Positions 43,740 through 52,249 of a stretch of DNA of 64,000 nt are shown in pieces; position 1 is the stretch's first letter, and each line of letters starts with the position of its first letter. The notes beneath the pieces were generated by a model that was given only the letters and a program-made list of their open reading frames with translations, did not search any database and was not told where the DNA came from. The position numbers were made by a program, and so were the translations under genes. The stretch spans positions 62,001-126,000 of the forward strand of contig SHYK01000001.1 in NCBI GenBank assembly GCA_009692845.1, written 5' to 3'. The DNA is from Chloroflexota bacterium. GTDB lineage: Bacteria > Chloroflexota > UBA6077 > SHYK01.

Positions 43740-44182
43740 GGTTGTACGCCCAGGCTGAATAGATGCTCAGCCAAGACCGGACCCTGCTCCTCCAGGCTCG
43801 ACCGTTCCCGCTCCCAGTTCTCCTGTCCCCAAATTTCGATTCGGTCGAGGACGCCGACCAGAACGGCGGTGTCCTGCAGTGCCGCGTATTCCCGGAGGAA
43901 GGCGGGAATGAGGATCCGGCCTAGGCGGTCAGCAGTGGCGTCGGTGGCGCCCGATAAAAGCAGTCTGAGCAGTCGCCGAGCATCAGCGTTCATCAACGGA
44001 AATTGACGAAGCTTGTCGGTGATCTGCCGCCACTCGTCCATCGGCCAGAGAATCAGGCAATGCTCGATGCCCCGTGTCACCACCATGCCTTCGGCTAATC
44101 CGGACCGGAACTTGGCCGGAATCGCTACGCGTCCTCGCTCGTCCACCGCATGCTCGAACTCGCCGAGAAACAATTGCCCCAC
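43736..44182 (-). CDS. mraZ: Transcriptional regulator MraZ
   Basis: The 148-residue protein starts at GTG 44182 and contains the two SpoVT-AbrB half domains: FEHAVDERGRVAIPAKFRSGL and ATADRLGRILIPAFLREYAALQD, each with the DxxGR signature. MraZ forms a ring that binds direct repeats in front of its own gene and represses the division cluster. Exactly such repeats cover its promoter and start codon here. No clear ribosome site precedes the GTG. It overlaps rsmH by ATGA and heads the cluster. Confidence 0.95.
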   Translation of the reverse strand: MGQLFLGEFEHAVDERGRVAIPAKFRSGLAEGMVVTRGIEHCLILWPMDEWRQITDKLRQFPLMNADARRLLRLLLSGATDATADRLGRILIPAFLREYAALQDTAVLVGVLDRIEIWGQENWERERSSLEEQGPVLAEHLFSLGVQP

Positions 44183-44211
44183 TTTTAGCCATTTTTATCC
44201 ACAGAGGCCCA
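44177..44211 (-). promoter_or_regulatory. MraZ operator: four TGG boxes at 10-bp steps
   Basis: Read on the minus strand: TGGGC-CTCTG-TGGAT-AAAAA-TGGCT-AAAAG-TGGGG. Box starts are at 44211, 44201, 44191 and 44181, exactly one helical turn apart. Known MraZ sites are TGGGN-type repeats with 5-bp spacers. The last box overlaps the GTG start of mraZ and the first follows the -10. Confidence 0.85.
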
Positions 44212-44212
44212 T

Positions 44213-44241
44213 ATTCTATGGCGATAGTGGGGGTTGAACAA
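44213..44241 (-). promoter_or_regulatory. Promoter of the division and cell-wall cluster
   Basis: On the minus strand TTGTTC (44241-44236), a 17-base spacer and TAGAAT (44218-44213). The start site would fall around 44206, inside the first MraZ box, giving a leader of roughly 24 bases before the mraZ GTG. Confidence 0.65.
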
Positions 44242-44344
44242 GGAATCCAACATCAGGGGGTTCCTAGGAGCCAGGAAAAAGGGGTGGCACGGGCGGTTCT
44301 GGTGCCTCAGCACGACCGCCAGCGGGAACCTATTCGAGCGGGGG

Positions 44345-45052
44345 TTAGGAGATGGTCACGTAGAGGAGACGGCCACAGCTGTGACACGGCACCAGTTCAG
44401 CACCGATCCGAGCGCGCTGTTCCAGTGCGGGAGTTAGGGTCACCCGGCAAGACTGACAGGTGCGCTTGAGAACCTGCGCAATCGCGATTCCGCCCTTTTG
44501 ACGACGGAGCGTGTCATAGGCGGAGAGGGCGCGACCGTCGATTGTGGGTGCCACGCTCCCGCGACGCGATTCCAGGTCCTGAACGGACTTTTCGAGCTCG
44601 TTGGCTCGTTGTTGCGCTTGAGCCTGGCGCTCGTTCCAGCTTTCCGTAATTCGAGCCAGGGCCGTTTCGAGGTCCGCTAGCTGTTTGGCCGTCGCCTCAT
44701 GCTGGTCCAGCAGCTCGAGCAATCGCGTCTCGATGGTATCGAGCTGACGACGGTCTTGAGCGACTTCGTCGGACAAGGAGCCTAGCTCCTTGGGATTCTT
44801 GATTGTGCCGCCATAAAGCCGCTTCTCGTCCGCGCCGATCTTGGCCCGCCCGCCCTCAGCCTGCAGCTCCAGGTCCTTCTCAACGGACTCGATCTGGTGA
44901 AGGTGTTCACGTGCCTCGGCCAGTGCGTGAGCCGGCGATTCGAGCGAGGAGCGGTCGCCGATTTCGAGCCCAAGTCGAGCGAGATTCGCTCGCCCCAATT
45001 CCAGATTAGTGTCGACGTCCTGCAGTTCTCGGAGAAGGTCTATCACTCTCAT
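44345..45052 (-). CDS. Zinc-ribbon coiled-coil protein (CT398-like)
   Basis: The 235-residue protein is a long antiparallel coiled-coil hairpin (residues about 1-175, for example IDLLRELQDVDTNLELGRANL and QDRRQLDTIETRLLELLDQHE) followed by a C-terminal zinc ribbon with CQSCRVTL and VPCHSCGRLLYV. This is the C4-type zinc-ribbon family found across bacteria, with a member from Chlamydia (CT398) proposed to contact sigma-54 and secretion parts; the general role is unknown. It lies upstream of mraZ on the same strand, after the glycosyltransferase gene. Confidence 0.85.
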   Translation of the reverse strand: MRVIDLLRELQDVDTNLELGRANLARLGLEIGDRSSLESPAHALAEAREHLHQIESVEKDLELQAEGGRAKIGADEKRLYGGTIKNPKELGSLSDEVAQDRRQLDTIETRLLELLDQHEATAKQLADLETALARITESWNERQAQAQQRANELEKSVQDLESRRGSVAPTIDGRALSAYDTLRRQKGGIAIAQVLKRTCQSCRVTLTPALEQRARIGAELVPCHSCGRLLYVTIS

Positions 45053-45066
45053 CCGTCCGTCTACTC

Positions 45067-46356
45067 CTACTTCTGCCAGACCACGGCCGGTCGCTCGCCG
45101 CGCCGTTGGGCGATCGCAAGGTCCTCATAGAGGCTGAGCAATTGACTGGCTACTCGCTTCCAGCCAAACTGGTTCGCTCGATCTCGCGCGGATAGTGAAA
45201 AACGTGCCCGGAGCTCGCTCGGTTCAAGGAGGTCAGCGATGCGGTGCGCATAGTGTTCAGGATCTCGATCCGGAATCAGGAATCCGTTTTCTCCTTCCTG
45301 GATCGTCGCTAGCAGGCCACCGACGTGGGCCGCGACCACCGGGGTTCCGCAGGCCATGGACTCTAAGGCGACTAAACCAAAAGACTCATAGGTCGACGGC
45401 ACCACTGTGACATCTGCCGCTCGATAGTACTCCGGAAGGCCGACTTGTTCGACGGCTCCCACCCAGCCCACGTAGCGCTCGATGTCGAGCTCAGTAACCA
45501 GACGCTGCAATCTGAGCAGCTCCCGGGTTTCCGGGTCGTTGCGTTCACCGCTGGGTCGGCCGCCAACGATCAGGACCCGGAATGGGGGGACGTCCCGACG
45601 GTGGGCGAGGATGCTGGTGGCTCGAAGCAGCACGTCGATGCCCTTCAGCTGCTGAATCCGACCCACGAATAGGATGAGGCGCTCAGATTGGAGGCCCAGC
45701 GCTCGCCGAGCGGCCTCCCGATCTCCGGGTCCGAAAAGGTCGAGATCAACCCCGCACGGAAGAATCGTGACACGGCTCCGCTCGGCCTGGTAGTAAGTTT
45801 CCAAATGGCTTCGGTCAGTCGCGGTTGATGCGATGACTCGATCTGCTGTGGCGACTGTCATTCGCTCGATCCCCATCCGTAGTTCGCTCTCGCTCTCATC
45901 ATCGCTCGCCGAAACCTGGTTCTTGAGCTCGGCCAATGTGTGGAACATGGCGACCATGGGAACCTGCCAGGCGCTCTTGAAATAGCCGGCGACCCGCCCG
46001 GAAAGCCAGTAATGGCTGTGCACAATGTCGTAGCGCGGATTGTCATTCTGCACGAAGTCGCGCATGTTGCAGATGAATTCGGGAAGATGCGCGACGACCC
46101 GATCTTTTAGTAGGTAGCGCGGCGGGCCAGCGGGAACGTGAATAACCCGGGCATGCTCGGCCAGCGGGACCACCATATCGACGTGTTCGCCCTGCTGCCG
46201 GGTAAAAACGTCAACTTCAACGCCTAGTGCACTCAGCTGGCGGCTCACTTCGCGGATGTAGACATTCATCCCGCCAGTCTCCCAGGAGCCAAGGGGCGCC
46301 AGGGGGCAGGCATGGACGCTGAGCGTGGCAATGCGTAGCGGATGTTCAGTGGTCAC
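45067..46356 (-). CDS. GT4-family glycosyltransferase (MshA/sucrose-phosphate-synthase-like)
   Basis: The 429-residue GT-B enzyme reads LSVHACPLAPLGSWETGGMNVYIREVSRQLSALGVEVDVFTR, YDIVHSHYWLSGRVAGYF, and in the C-terminal half LILFVGRIQQLKGIDVLLRATSIL and the donor motif STYESFGLVALESMACGTPVVAAHVGGL (E-x7-E). The N-terminal GGMNVYI loop is typical of MshA-like enzymes that join GlcNAc to inositol phosphate and of related sucrose synthases. The acceptor is not known. It overlaps the GNAT-type gene upstream by four bases, so the two act together, probably on a surface glycan or small thiol precursor. Confidence 0.9.
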   Translation of the reverse strand: MTTEHPLRIATLSVHACPLAPLGSWETGGMNVYIREVSRQLSALGVEVDVFTRQQGEHVDMVVPLAEHARVIHVPAGPPRYLLKDRVVAHLPEFICNMRDFVQNDNPRYDIVHSHYWLSGRVAGYFKSAWQVPMVAMFHTLAELKNQVSASDDESESELRMGIERMTVATADRVIASTATDRSHLETYYQAERSRVTILPCGVDLDLFGPGDREAARRALGLQSERLILFVGRIQQLKGIDVLLRATSILAHRRDVPPFRVLIVGGRPSGERNDPETRELLRLQRLVTELDIERYVGWVGAVEQVGLPEYYRAADVTVVPSTYESFGLVALESMACGTPVVAAHVGGLLATIQEGENGFLIPDRDPEHYAHRIADLLEPSELRARFSLSARDRANQFGWKRVASQLLSLYEDLAIAQRRGERPAVVWQK

Positions 46357-47381
46357 TCGGCCAATGAGCCGTCCTCAGTACACAATGGTGCTTCGAGACC
46401 GAGGCACATCCGCCAAACGAACCGGTCTTCTGCGCCAAAGTCGTACTTATACGGCTCGTCTCCTCTCAAGAAATCGTAAGTGCGTCGGCCCCGCTCGATC
46501 GCCGATTGGAGCTCGTGCGCAATGATGATGAGCCCCGGGCTGATCGGCCGGTACTGGGGATCAAAGCCCGAGTTATAGAGTGCAACAGTTGACTCGCGGT
46601 CGAAGGAAAGGACCGAAGCGATATCGGCCCCATCTAGCTGGAGTGTGCTGAGTCGAAGCCAGCCGCGGCCGGCCAACGCAACCGACACTTCAGTAAAGAA
46701 ATGCTGAAGGGGCAGCTCCAGGAACTGGGCCTTGCGCGGGTCCGCGCTGGATTGGTGCAGACGGAAGAAGCTAGGCAGGGAGTCCAGCACTTGCTGGGGA
46801 TCGACCGCAACGTTGCAGACGAGCTGACCGGCCGATTCGGCCCGCCGCATCTTTCGACGGAGCTCATGGCGATCAGTTCGACTCAGGCGAGCGAGGTACC
46901 CTTCCCAGGTATCCGGAAGGCTTACGGTCGGGCAGGTTTCGAGTCGATGGAGGTTGATGATAGGGCCAGCCCCGTCCGACGCACCGTCTAGGAGTGCGCT
47001 CTCGGCCGGGATCGGCTCGAGGATCGCAGCTGAGCCGTTGGCCACCGCGTCCTTCAAATATCCCATGAGTGCTGCCACTGCTTGACGTTGTTCGGCGCCG
47101 GTCACCAGGAGGTCGGCGTAATCGGTCGTCTGCCCGTTTCCGAGAAAAGCCAATCGGCTGCCGTCCGGACTGCTCATCAGGGGCACAACGGCAAGCACGG
47201 TGTTGCCTTCCTCGATGGTCAGGATGTGGGGGCGTCGGCCGTCTTGAAAATGTGCCCACCAAGTCGAAGCCCACTCCCAGCTGAGGAAAATCGGGGCGTC
47301 GGGGCACCGATCGAAGAGCGCTGACCACGGCGCTCGGAGTCGATCGAGAGCGTCAGGCTGATCCCAGAGTGTCAGGTTCAC
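46353..47381 (-). CDS. GNAT-type acyltransferase (BcsL/CelD, FemAB-like)
   Basis: GTG 47381 lies behind AAGGAGCTTGC and gives 342 residues. Typical blocks of the Acetyltransf_6 family are FLSWEWASTWWAHFQDGRRPHILTIEEG, LAVVPLMSS, RTDRHELRRKMRRAESAG and the C-terminal YNSGFDPQYRPISPGLIIIAHELQSAIERGRRTYDFLRGDEPYKYDFGAEDR. These duplicated GNAT folds acylate or add amino acids to polysaccharides and lipids. It is translationally coupled to the glycosyltransferase. A small GGATGG/CCATCC dyad lies about 35 bases upstream of the start. Confidence 0.85.
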   Translation of the reverse strand: MNLTLWDQPDALDRLRAPWSALFDRCPDAPIFLSWEWASTWWAHFQDGRRPHILTIEEGNTVLAVVPLMSSPDGSRLAFLGNGQTTDYADLLVTGAEQRQAVAALMGYLKDAVANGSAAILEPIPAESALLDGASDGAGPIINLHRLETCPTVSLPDTWEGYLARLSRTDRHELRRKMRRAESAGQLVCNVAVDPQQVLDSLPSFFRLHQSSADPRKAQFLELPLQHFFTEVSVALAGRGWLRLSTLQLDGADIASVLSFDRESTVALYNSGFDPQYRPISPGLIIIAHELQSAIERGRRTYDFLRGDEPYKYDFGAEDRFVWRMCLGLEAPLCTEDGSLAE

Positions 47382-47509
47382 GCAAGCTCCTTGTTGCCTG
47401 CTAAGTGCACGCGGCGGATGGAGCGTACCATCCACCATGAAGGCGCTGCAGCTATCTCGCAGGCTGCGGGGCATCTAGCCGTGCAGTATCAACGATAGTT
47501 TGGATACGG

Positions 47510-47581
47510 TAGGCCCGGAAGGAGTCGGACCTTCCACATGTCGCTTATAAGGCGACCGCTCTACCGCTGAGCTACGGGCCC
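47510..47581 (-). tRNA. tRNA-Ile (anticodon TAT)
   Basis: On the minus strand acceptor GGGCCCG pairs with CGGGCCT (one G-U), D arm AGCTCAGCGGTAGAGC, anticodon stem GTCGC/GCGAC encloses CTTATAA giving TAT, and T arm GAAGG-TCCGACT-CCTTC. TATACT at 47596-47591 is a likely -10. TAT reads the AUA codon directly; the more common bacterial form uses CAT with lysidine. Confidence 0.93.
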
Positions 47582-47616
47582 GCGGGCGAAAGTATACCTA
47601 GTCTAAAATAGAGTAA

Positions 47617-48948
47617 ATGGATACTGGCTTACGCCTGTTGGTCGTCTTCGTGCTGGTGGCGGTCAACGGATTTTTTGTTGCCGCCGAATTCGCACTTGTG
47701 ACGGCGCGCAAGACTCGCATTGAAGCGCTCGCCGCCGAAGGAAACCGGGCTGCCTCGGCGGTCCGACGCGCGCTTGATGAGCCTGGACGGTTTATCTCCG
47801 CGTCTCAGCTTGGTATCACGATGGCTGCCCTTGCGCTTGGCTGGGTGGGCGAGTCATCCATTGCAGAAGCCATCGAGGAACCGCTCCAGATCCTCGCTCC
47901 GGCTGGCTTCGCCAACATCGGGTCGCATGCAATCGCGGTCCCGATCGCATTCATTCTGATTACCTTCTTGGATGTGACCCTGGGGGAACTGGTACCCAAG
48001 ATGGCTGCGCTCCAGCGAGCCGAACCGGTTGCGATGTTCTGTATTCGTCCTATCAATATTTTGGGAACGGTGTTCCACCCTTTTATTTCGCTGCTTTATT
48101 CTTTCAGTGCCCTGGTGCTCCGTCTCATAGGCATGCAGTGGCAGGCTGAACACCACCAGGCGTATTCGGTTGAGGATCTGAAGGCCATCATTCGCTCGAC
48201 CCGCGGTGACATTGGATCGGGGGACGACCCGGAGAGCATCGCGGAACGGGCACTCGATTTTTCGGCGCTGCTCGCTCGCCATGTGATGGTTCCGCGCACC
48301 GAGATGGTGGCGGTGACCTCCGGGGTAAGTCTGGGGCATCTGGGGGAGCTCATGCGGAATCACGAGCATTCCCGTTACCCGGTCTTCGAAGGAAGCCCGG
48401 ACAATATCATTGGCGTGGTTTCGGCGAAGCACCTCGTTGCTATGCTGGCCAACCCGAGATCCGACGAGGCGGTCTTCGACGTACGCTCCTATATGACCCA
48501 TCCGCTCTTTGTCCCTGAGAGCATGTCTGCCCAGCGACTCCTGGCTGAGCTCAAACTGCAACGCAGCCATCTGGCGATTGTGGTCGATGAATATGGAGCG
48601 ACGGCCGGCATCGTCGCGCTGCGTGATTTACTGGACCGGATCGCAGGGGAGGTTCGGGATGAAACTGAGGTGGCCCCACCGGAAGTGCAATGGCTTCCCG
48701 ATGGCTCCGCCATTGTGGATGGCCTGGCCCTGCTCTCCGACGTGCAGGACGAGTTTCATATCAAGCTCAGCGACGGAGACTACGATACTCTGGGTGGATT
48801 TGTGTTTGGTCGGCTCGGACGGCGACCCGCAGTGGGCGATTCGGTCGACGTAGGGAGCCACCGATTCACGATCGAACAGGTGGACGGGCTTCGAGTAGCC
48901 CGGGTTCGGGTGAAGCTCTCTCACGATGGTTCGGCTCCGAGTGGTTGA
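47617..48948 (+). CDS. CNNM/HlyC-CorC family protein (DUF21, CBS, CorC_HlyC)
   Basis: The 443 residues show DUF21 with four hydrophobic segments (LLVVFVLVAVNGFFVAAEFALVTARKTRIEALA at the start and VTLGELVPKMAALQRAEPVA), paired CBS domains (VPRTEMVAVTSGVSLGHLGELMRNHEHSRYPVFEGSPDNIIG, then SAQRLLAELKLQRSHLAIVVDEYGATAGIVALRDLLDRIAGEV) and a C-terminal CorC/HlyC FAD-like domain (TLGGFVFGRLGRRPAVGDSV). Family members move Mg2+ or Na+. The ATG lies 7 bases after a TAAAAT, so the message may be leaderless. It is divergent from tRNA-Ile. Confidence 0.93.
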   Translation: MDTGLRLLVVFVLVAVNGFFVAAEFALVTARKTRIEALAAEGNRAASAVRRALDEPGRFISASQLGITMAALALGWVGESSIAEAIEEPLQILAPAGFANIGSHAIAVPIAFILITFLDVTLGELVPKMAALQRAEPVAMFCIRPINILGTVFHPFISLLYSFSALVLRLIGMQWQAEHHQAYSVEDLKAIIRSTRGDIGSGDDPESIAERALDFSALLARHVMVPRTEMVAVTSGVSLGHLGELMRNHEHSRYPVFEGSPDNIIGVVSAKHLVAMLANPRSDEAVFDVRSYMTHPLFVPESMSAQRLLAELKLQRSHLAIVVDEYGATAGIVALRDLLDRIAGEVRDETEVAPPEVQWLPDGSAIVDGLALLSDVQDEFHIKLSDGDYDTLGGFVFGRLGRRPAVGDSVDVGSHRFTIEQVDGLRVARVRVKLSHDGSAPSG

Positions 48949-49059
48949 GTCGATGCAAACGGAAGCTAAACGGAAAGGGCGCGTGGCGGTGAGGCCAGTA
49001 AATTGCTATGATCGGCCGATATTCAGGCTGCCTGGGAAGCTCCGAAAGGGGAAGCTGGG

Positions 49060-50037
49060 ATGAATCTCCGTCACCTCGAGGTGTTCTGCACAGTTGTGCA
49101 ATGCGAGAGCTTCAGCGGCGCCGCCGAGCAGCTCTATATGACTCAGCCGGCCGTGAGCATGCAGGTGCAGGCGGTGGAGCGTCATTTCGGGGTCCAGCTC
49201 CTGGAGCGACGCAGCCGGCGGGTGATTTTGACTCTGGCCGGCGAATCGGCGCATCGGTGGGCGCGAGAGGTCCTCGCGTCGGAAGCCGACACCCGCAAGC
49301 ACGTCGATGAGCTTATTCGTGCAGAAACCGGGCGCATTGTCCTGGGCACCACCATGGCTCTGGGGAGTCACGTGCTGCCCCAGATCATCCATCGGTTCAA
49401 GCGCGACCATCCCGGTGCCGAAATCGTTGTTCGCCTAGCCGATCGACAGGAAGTGGGCGAAGAAGCCCTGGCTGGAACCATCGATGTCGGGGTCCATCTC
49501 GCGGTTGAAGTGCCCGCTGGGCTGGATGTGGAAATCGTCGGGAAGGAGCGGCTGGTATTTGTCTGCGCTCCCTCCCACCCGCTGGCCCATCGGGCGCGGG
49601 TCACGATCTCCGAGCTGGCAGCCGAGGCTTTCGTCCTCCCTCCCAAGGGATTCGGATTCCGCAAGGTCACGGACATGGCCATGGCCGAGCATGGTCTGGG
49701 CGACGTCCGGGTGCTCATGGAAGTGGGAGTCGGGGAGAGCATCAAGAGCGCGGTAGAAGAGGGAGTTGGCGTGGGACTCCTGATGCATAGCATGGTAGCA
49801 ATGGAGCTCGAGCGAGGCTACCTCTGCGAGATCGAGTCTCCGAATGGACCCCCAATGGTCGATCTCGTCTTGGTGCGGCGGCCCCGCCGCGAGATATCGC
49901 CGATGCTCGAAGCCTTTATCGCGGTGCTTCGAGAAGGACTGCGCGAGCACAGCGAGCGCACCCAGAACCGTCAGAGTGAATTGGCAGCTTCGCGGGTTCC
50001 GGAACCGGTCGCGGCTCAGGGGAGCCGCCCGGTCTAG
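49060..50037 (+). CDS. LysR-family transcriptional regulator
   Basis: The 325-residue protein has the LysR winged helix MNLRHLEVFCTVVQCESFSGAAEQLYMTQPAVSMQVQAVERHFGVQLLERRSRRVILTLAG and a substrate-binding domain (GRIVLGTTMALGSHVLPQIIHRFKRDHPGAEIVVRLADRQEVGEEAL..). Repression and activation by a small ligand are expected. The ATG follows GGGAAGCTGGG. It is followed by birA; the target is not obvious because LysR genes usually sit divergent from the gene they control, and the upstream neighbour is a CNNM gene on the same strand. Confidence 0.93.
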   Translation: MNLRHLEVFCTVVQCESFSGAAEQLYMTQPAVSMQVQAVERHFGVQLLERRSRRVILTLAGESAHRWAREVLASEADTRKHVDELIRAETGRIVLGTTMALGSHVLPQIIHRFKRDHPGAEIVVRLADRQEVGEEALAGTIDVGVHLAVEVPAGLDVEIVGKERLVFVCAPSHPLAHRARVTISELAAEAFVLPPKGFGFRKVTDMAMAEHGLGDVRVLMEVGVGESIKSAVEEGVGVGLLMHSMVAMELERGYLCEIESPNGPPMVDLVLVRRPRREISPMLEAFIAVLREGLREHSERTQNRQSELAASRVPEPVAAQGSRPV

Positions 50038-50101
50038 GCACGGCTCGTCTCTGTGCCGCGTTTCCGAGTTTGGGCCGCTGGCTGTCCCCAATGGATCTCG
50101 T

Positions 50102-50869
50102 TTGGCTAGTCAGAGCGGCTCCGACATCTGGAATGTCCCAGCGGGTTGGACGCTGTATTTTGAGCCGGCGACCGGCAGCACCAACGACGATGCCAAAGCA
50201 GCCGCGACACAGGGTGTCCCCCACCGGACCGTGTTTCTCGCCGACGTCCAAACCGCTGGGCGAGGCCGAAACGGGCGCAGTTGGGTCGCGCCCGCCGGTT
50301 CGAGCTTGCTCTTCTCCCTGGTGCTCAGGGTCGATCTGCCGATACCTGATCTGGCGGCCCTGCCTGCAGTCAGCGCGGCGGATTGGCTCCGCGAAGCGAC
50401 CGGCCTAGATGTCCAGGTGAAATGGCCGAACGATCTCATGGTTGGCTCACGAAAGCTCGGTGGAATCCTGACCGAGACGATCACGGAGGCCCGGCCGGCG
50501 CCCGTTGTGGTCGGGATCGGAATCAACGTGAATGTGGACTTGAGCGCTGGTTGGCTGCCCCCGACGGCAACGTCGCTCATGGCAGAGATGGGCCGACCGT
50601 TTGATCGTCCATCCCTCCTTCTGGGCATCCTGCGAGGGATCGATGGATATCTAGGGGCGCCACCCGACTCGCGCTCGGCGAGCCTCGTTGCCCGCTGGAA
50701 CGAGCTGTTGTGGCGTCGAAATCAGGTAGTCAAGCTCGCCCTGACGGGAGAAGAGCTCGAAGGAATAGTGGAGGGGCTTTCCAGTGCCGGATCTCTCTTG
50801 CTGCGAACCGCCGATGGGGGCTTGCGAGAGTTGGCCACCGGTGAGCTTTGGATCGACGCGCTCCCTTAG
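50102..50869 (+). CDS. birA: Biotin--[acetyl-CoA-carboxylase] ligase (class I, no HTH)
   Basis: The frame opens inside the LysR gene, so the start is chosen from context: TTG 50102 gives 255 residues (SQSGSDIWNVPAGWTLYFEPATGSTNDDAKAAATQG..). Diagnostic motifs are STNDDAK, VQTAGRGRNGRSWVAPAGSSLLFSLVLR (biotinyl-AMP loop GRGRxGRxW), VKWPNDLMVGSRKLGGILTE and VVGIGINVNVD. It attaches biotin to acetyl-CoA carboxylase. The lack of an N-terminal helix-turn-helix means it does not repress biotin genes. Its stop overlaps the convergent DUF4129 gene by four bases. Confidence 0.9.
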   Translation: MASQSGSDIWNVPAGWTLYFEPATGSTNDDAKAAATQGVPHRTVFLADVQTAGRGRNGRSWVAPAGSSLLFSLVLRVDLPIPDLAALPAVSAADWLREATGLDVQVKWPNDLMVGSRKLGGILTETITEARPAPVVVGIGINVNVDLSAGWLPPTATSLMAEMGRPFDRPSLLLGILRGIDGYLGAPPDSRSASLVARWNELLWRRNQVVKLALTGEELEGIVEGLSSAGSLLLRTADGGLRELATGELWIDALP

Positions 50870-52245
50870 GGAGATCGCTCTTCCTCGGTCTGGAGAATGG
50901 TACGGAGCTCGTGAAGTGCCTGGGCCATGTCCTTCGGGTCCGCGAGATCAGCGTTGGGGTCGGCGTATCGGGCCACTGAGTAGGCGTCAGTAATCATCGA
51001 GACCGGGGCAGTAGCGCCCGGTAAGTGCCGGACAACGGCGCGGCGATACTCTTCCGGTGTTTCAGAAATCGCACGCGGGATGCTCGCCCGGGCCATCATG
51101 CCCTGAAAGGTCCGATAGTGGCGACGGATTTCGGCGGTTCGCCCGATCAAACGGTCGGAGAGCGATCCAAGGATAGGGATCCGCCCCAGCGCGTCGAAGA
51201 GCCCGTCCAGGTGGCCCGTTTGGCGAGTCTCCCGGACGTCGCTTCCTTTCCGGATTTCCGGGGCCTGGGCCAGCCGCGCATAGACCGACGCCGCCCACCA
51301 AGCGAGGAGGCCAACCACCACCAAGACCGTGAATAGGGTCATGATCTCGGGAGGGCCGTAGGGGCCTTCGGCATTGAATTCGGGGCGGGCCGCCTCAGCT
51401 TCCTGCTGGGCGCGCTGAGCGGCTTGGGGATCTGCACCGTACAGATACCGCAACCACAGTAAGAAGTAGGTTAGGTACATGGCGGCGTAGCCCACCCCGA
51501 GCAGAACCCCGTTGGTGATAGGGGATGCGAAGTTGCCGATTACGGCAAAGGCCTGACCAATGTTCAGCTGTATCCCAGAGGACAGGATCCCGGTGAGGAT
51601 CCCGGTGAGGATCCCAGCGCCGATCAAAATGACCGTTGCCGCGCCGGCCGCTAAGCCCGACCATTGGAGCTTTGAGAGCTCATGAGATTCCGCTTCAGCG
51701 GACTGGACCAGGAGCAGTGCCAGCAGAGCCGCGCAGAAGGAGGCCGCCACGATCTCGATCCCGGACTCGCGCACGCGCAGTGTCAGCGGCAAGACCAGCA
51801 GGATGTTGGCCAGGGCGAACGTCGTGATAACGATATGGCTCACCACCTGACGACGGTCGACGTGGGCAGCTAGGCCCAGTCCCCGAGCCCAGAGGTATCC
51901 GACCAGGATACCGATGACCACAGCGCTGCCTCGATAGTCCGGATCGGGGTGGCCCAGTATGAGCTGGAGTGGAACGAGGAGCCCCGCATGCACGGTGGCT
52001 GCGGTGAAGGCGAGCAGGAAACCTCCCGCTACCAGGATCCCCAGTCGCCTCGTGGCCCTGACCCTCGAGACGGTTAAAACCCGCGCGAGTAGCCAGCCCG
52101 TAAATGGAATCGCAATCAATAAGGGCAGAACGGGTGGGGATTGGCCATCGAACTCGGACAGGGCCGCGCCCAGGAGCCAGGCCCAGAGTCCTTCGAGCAG
52201 GCTGGCCGTAAGCACGACAGCGATTAACGAAAGCGTGCGCGCCAT
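50866..52245 (-). CDS. Membrane protein with C-terminal DUF4129 domain
   Basis: The 459-residue protein has about nine transmembrane segments in the first 270 residues, another at about 300-322, and a C-terminal cytosolic DUF4129 domain: RRHYRTFQGMMARASIPRAISETPEEYRRAV and the DAYSVARYADPN end. A proline/alanine-rich linker follows helix nine. DUF4129 proteins belong to a MoxR-DUF58-transglutaminase system of unknown role; here the genes moxR and DUF58 lie directly upstream and this one carries no transglutaminase fold. It is convergent with birA. Confidence 0.8.
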   Translation of the reverse strand: MARTLSLIAVVLTASLLEGLWAWLLGAALSEFDGQSPPVLPLLIAIPFTGWLLARVLTVSRVRATRRLGILVAGGFLLAFTAATVHAGLLVPLQLILGHPDPDYRGSAVVIGILVGYLWARGLGLAAHVDRRQVVSHIVITTFALANILLVLPLTLRVRESGIEIVAASFCAALLALLLVQSAEAESHELSKLQWSGLAAGAATVILIGAGILTGILTGILSSGIQLNIGQAFAVIGNFASPITNGVLLGVGYAAMYLTYFLLWLRYLYGADPQAAQRAQQEAEAARPEFNAEGPYGPPEIMTLFTVLVVVGLLAWWAASVYARLAQAPEIRKGSDVRETRQTGHLDGLFDALGRIPILGSLSDRLIGRTAEIRRHYRTFQGMMARASIPRAISETPEEYRRAVVRHLPGATAPVSMITDAYSVARYADPNADLADPKDMAQALHELRTILQTEEERSP

Positions 52246-52249
52246 GGAA

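Noticed and set aside
44013-44237. Plus-strand ORF antisense to mraZ
   Set aside because: Covers the mraZ operator and start region; no family features.
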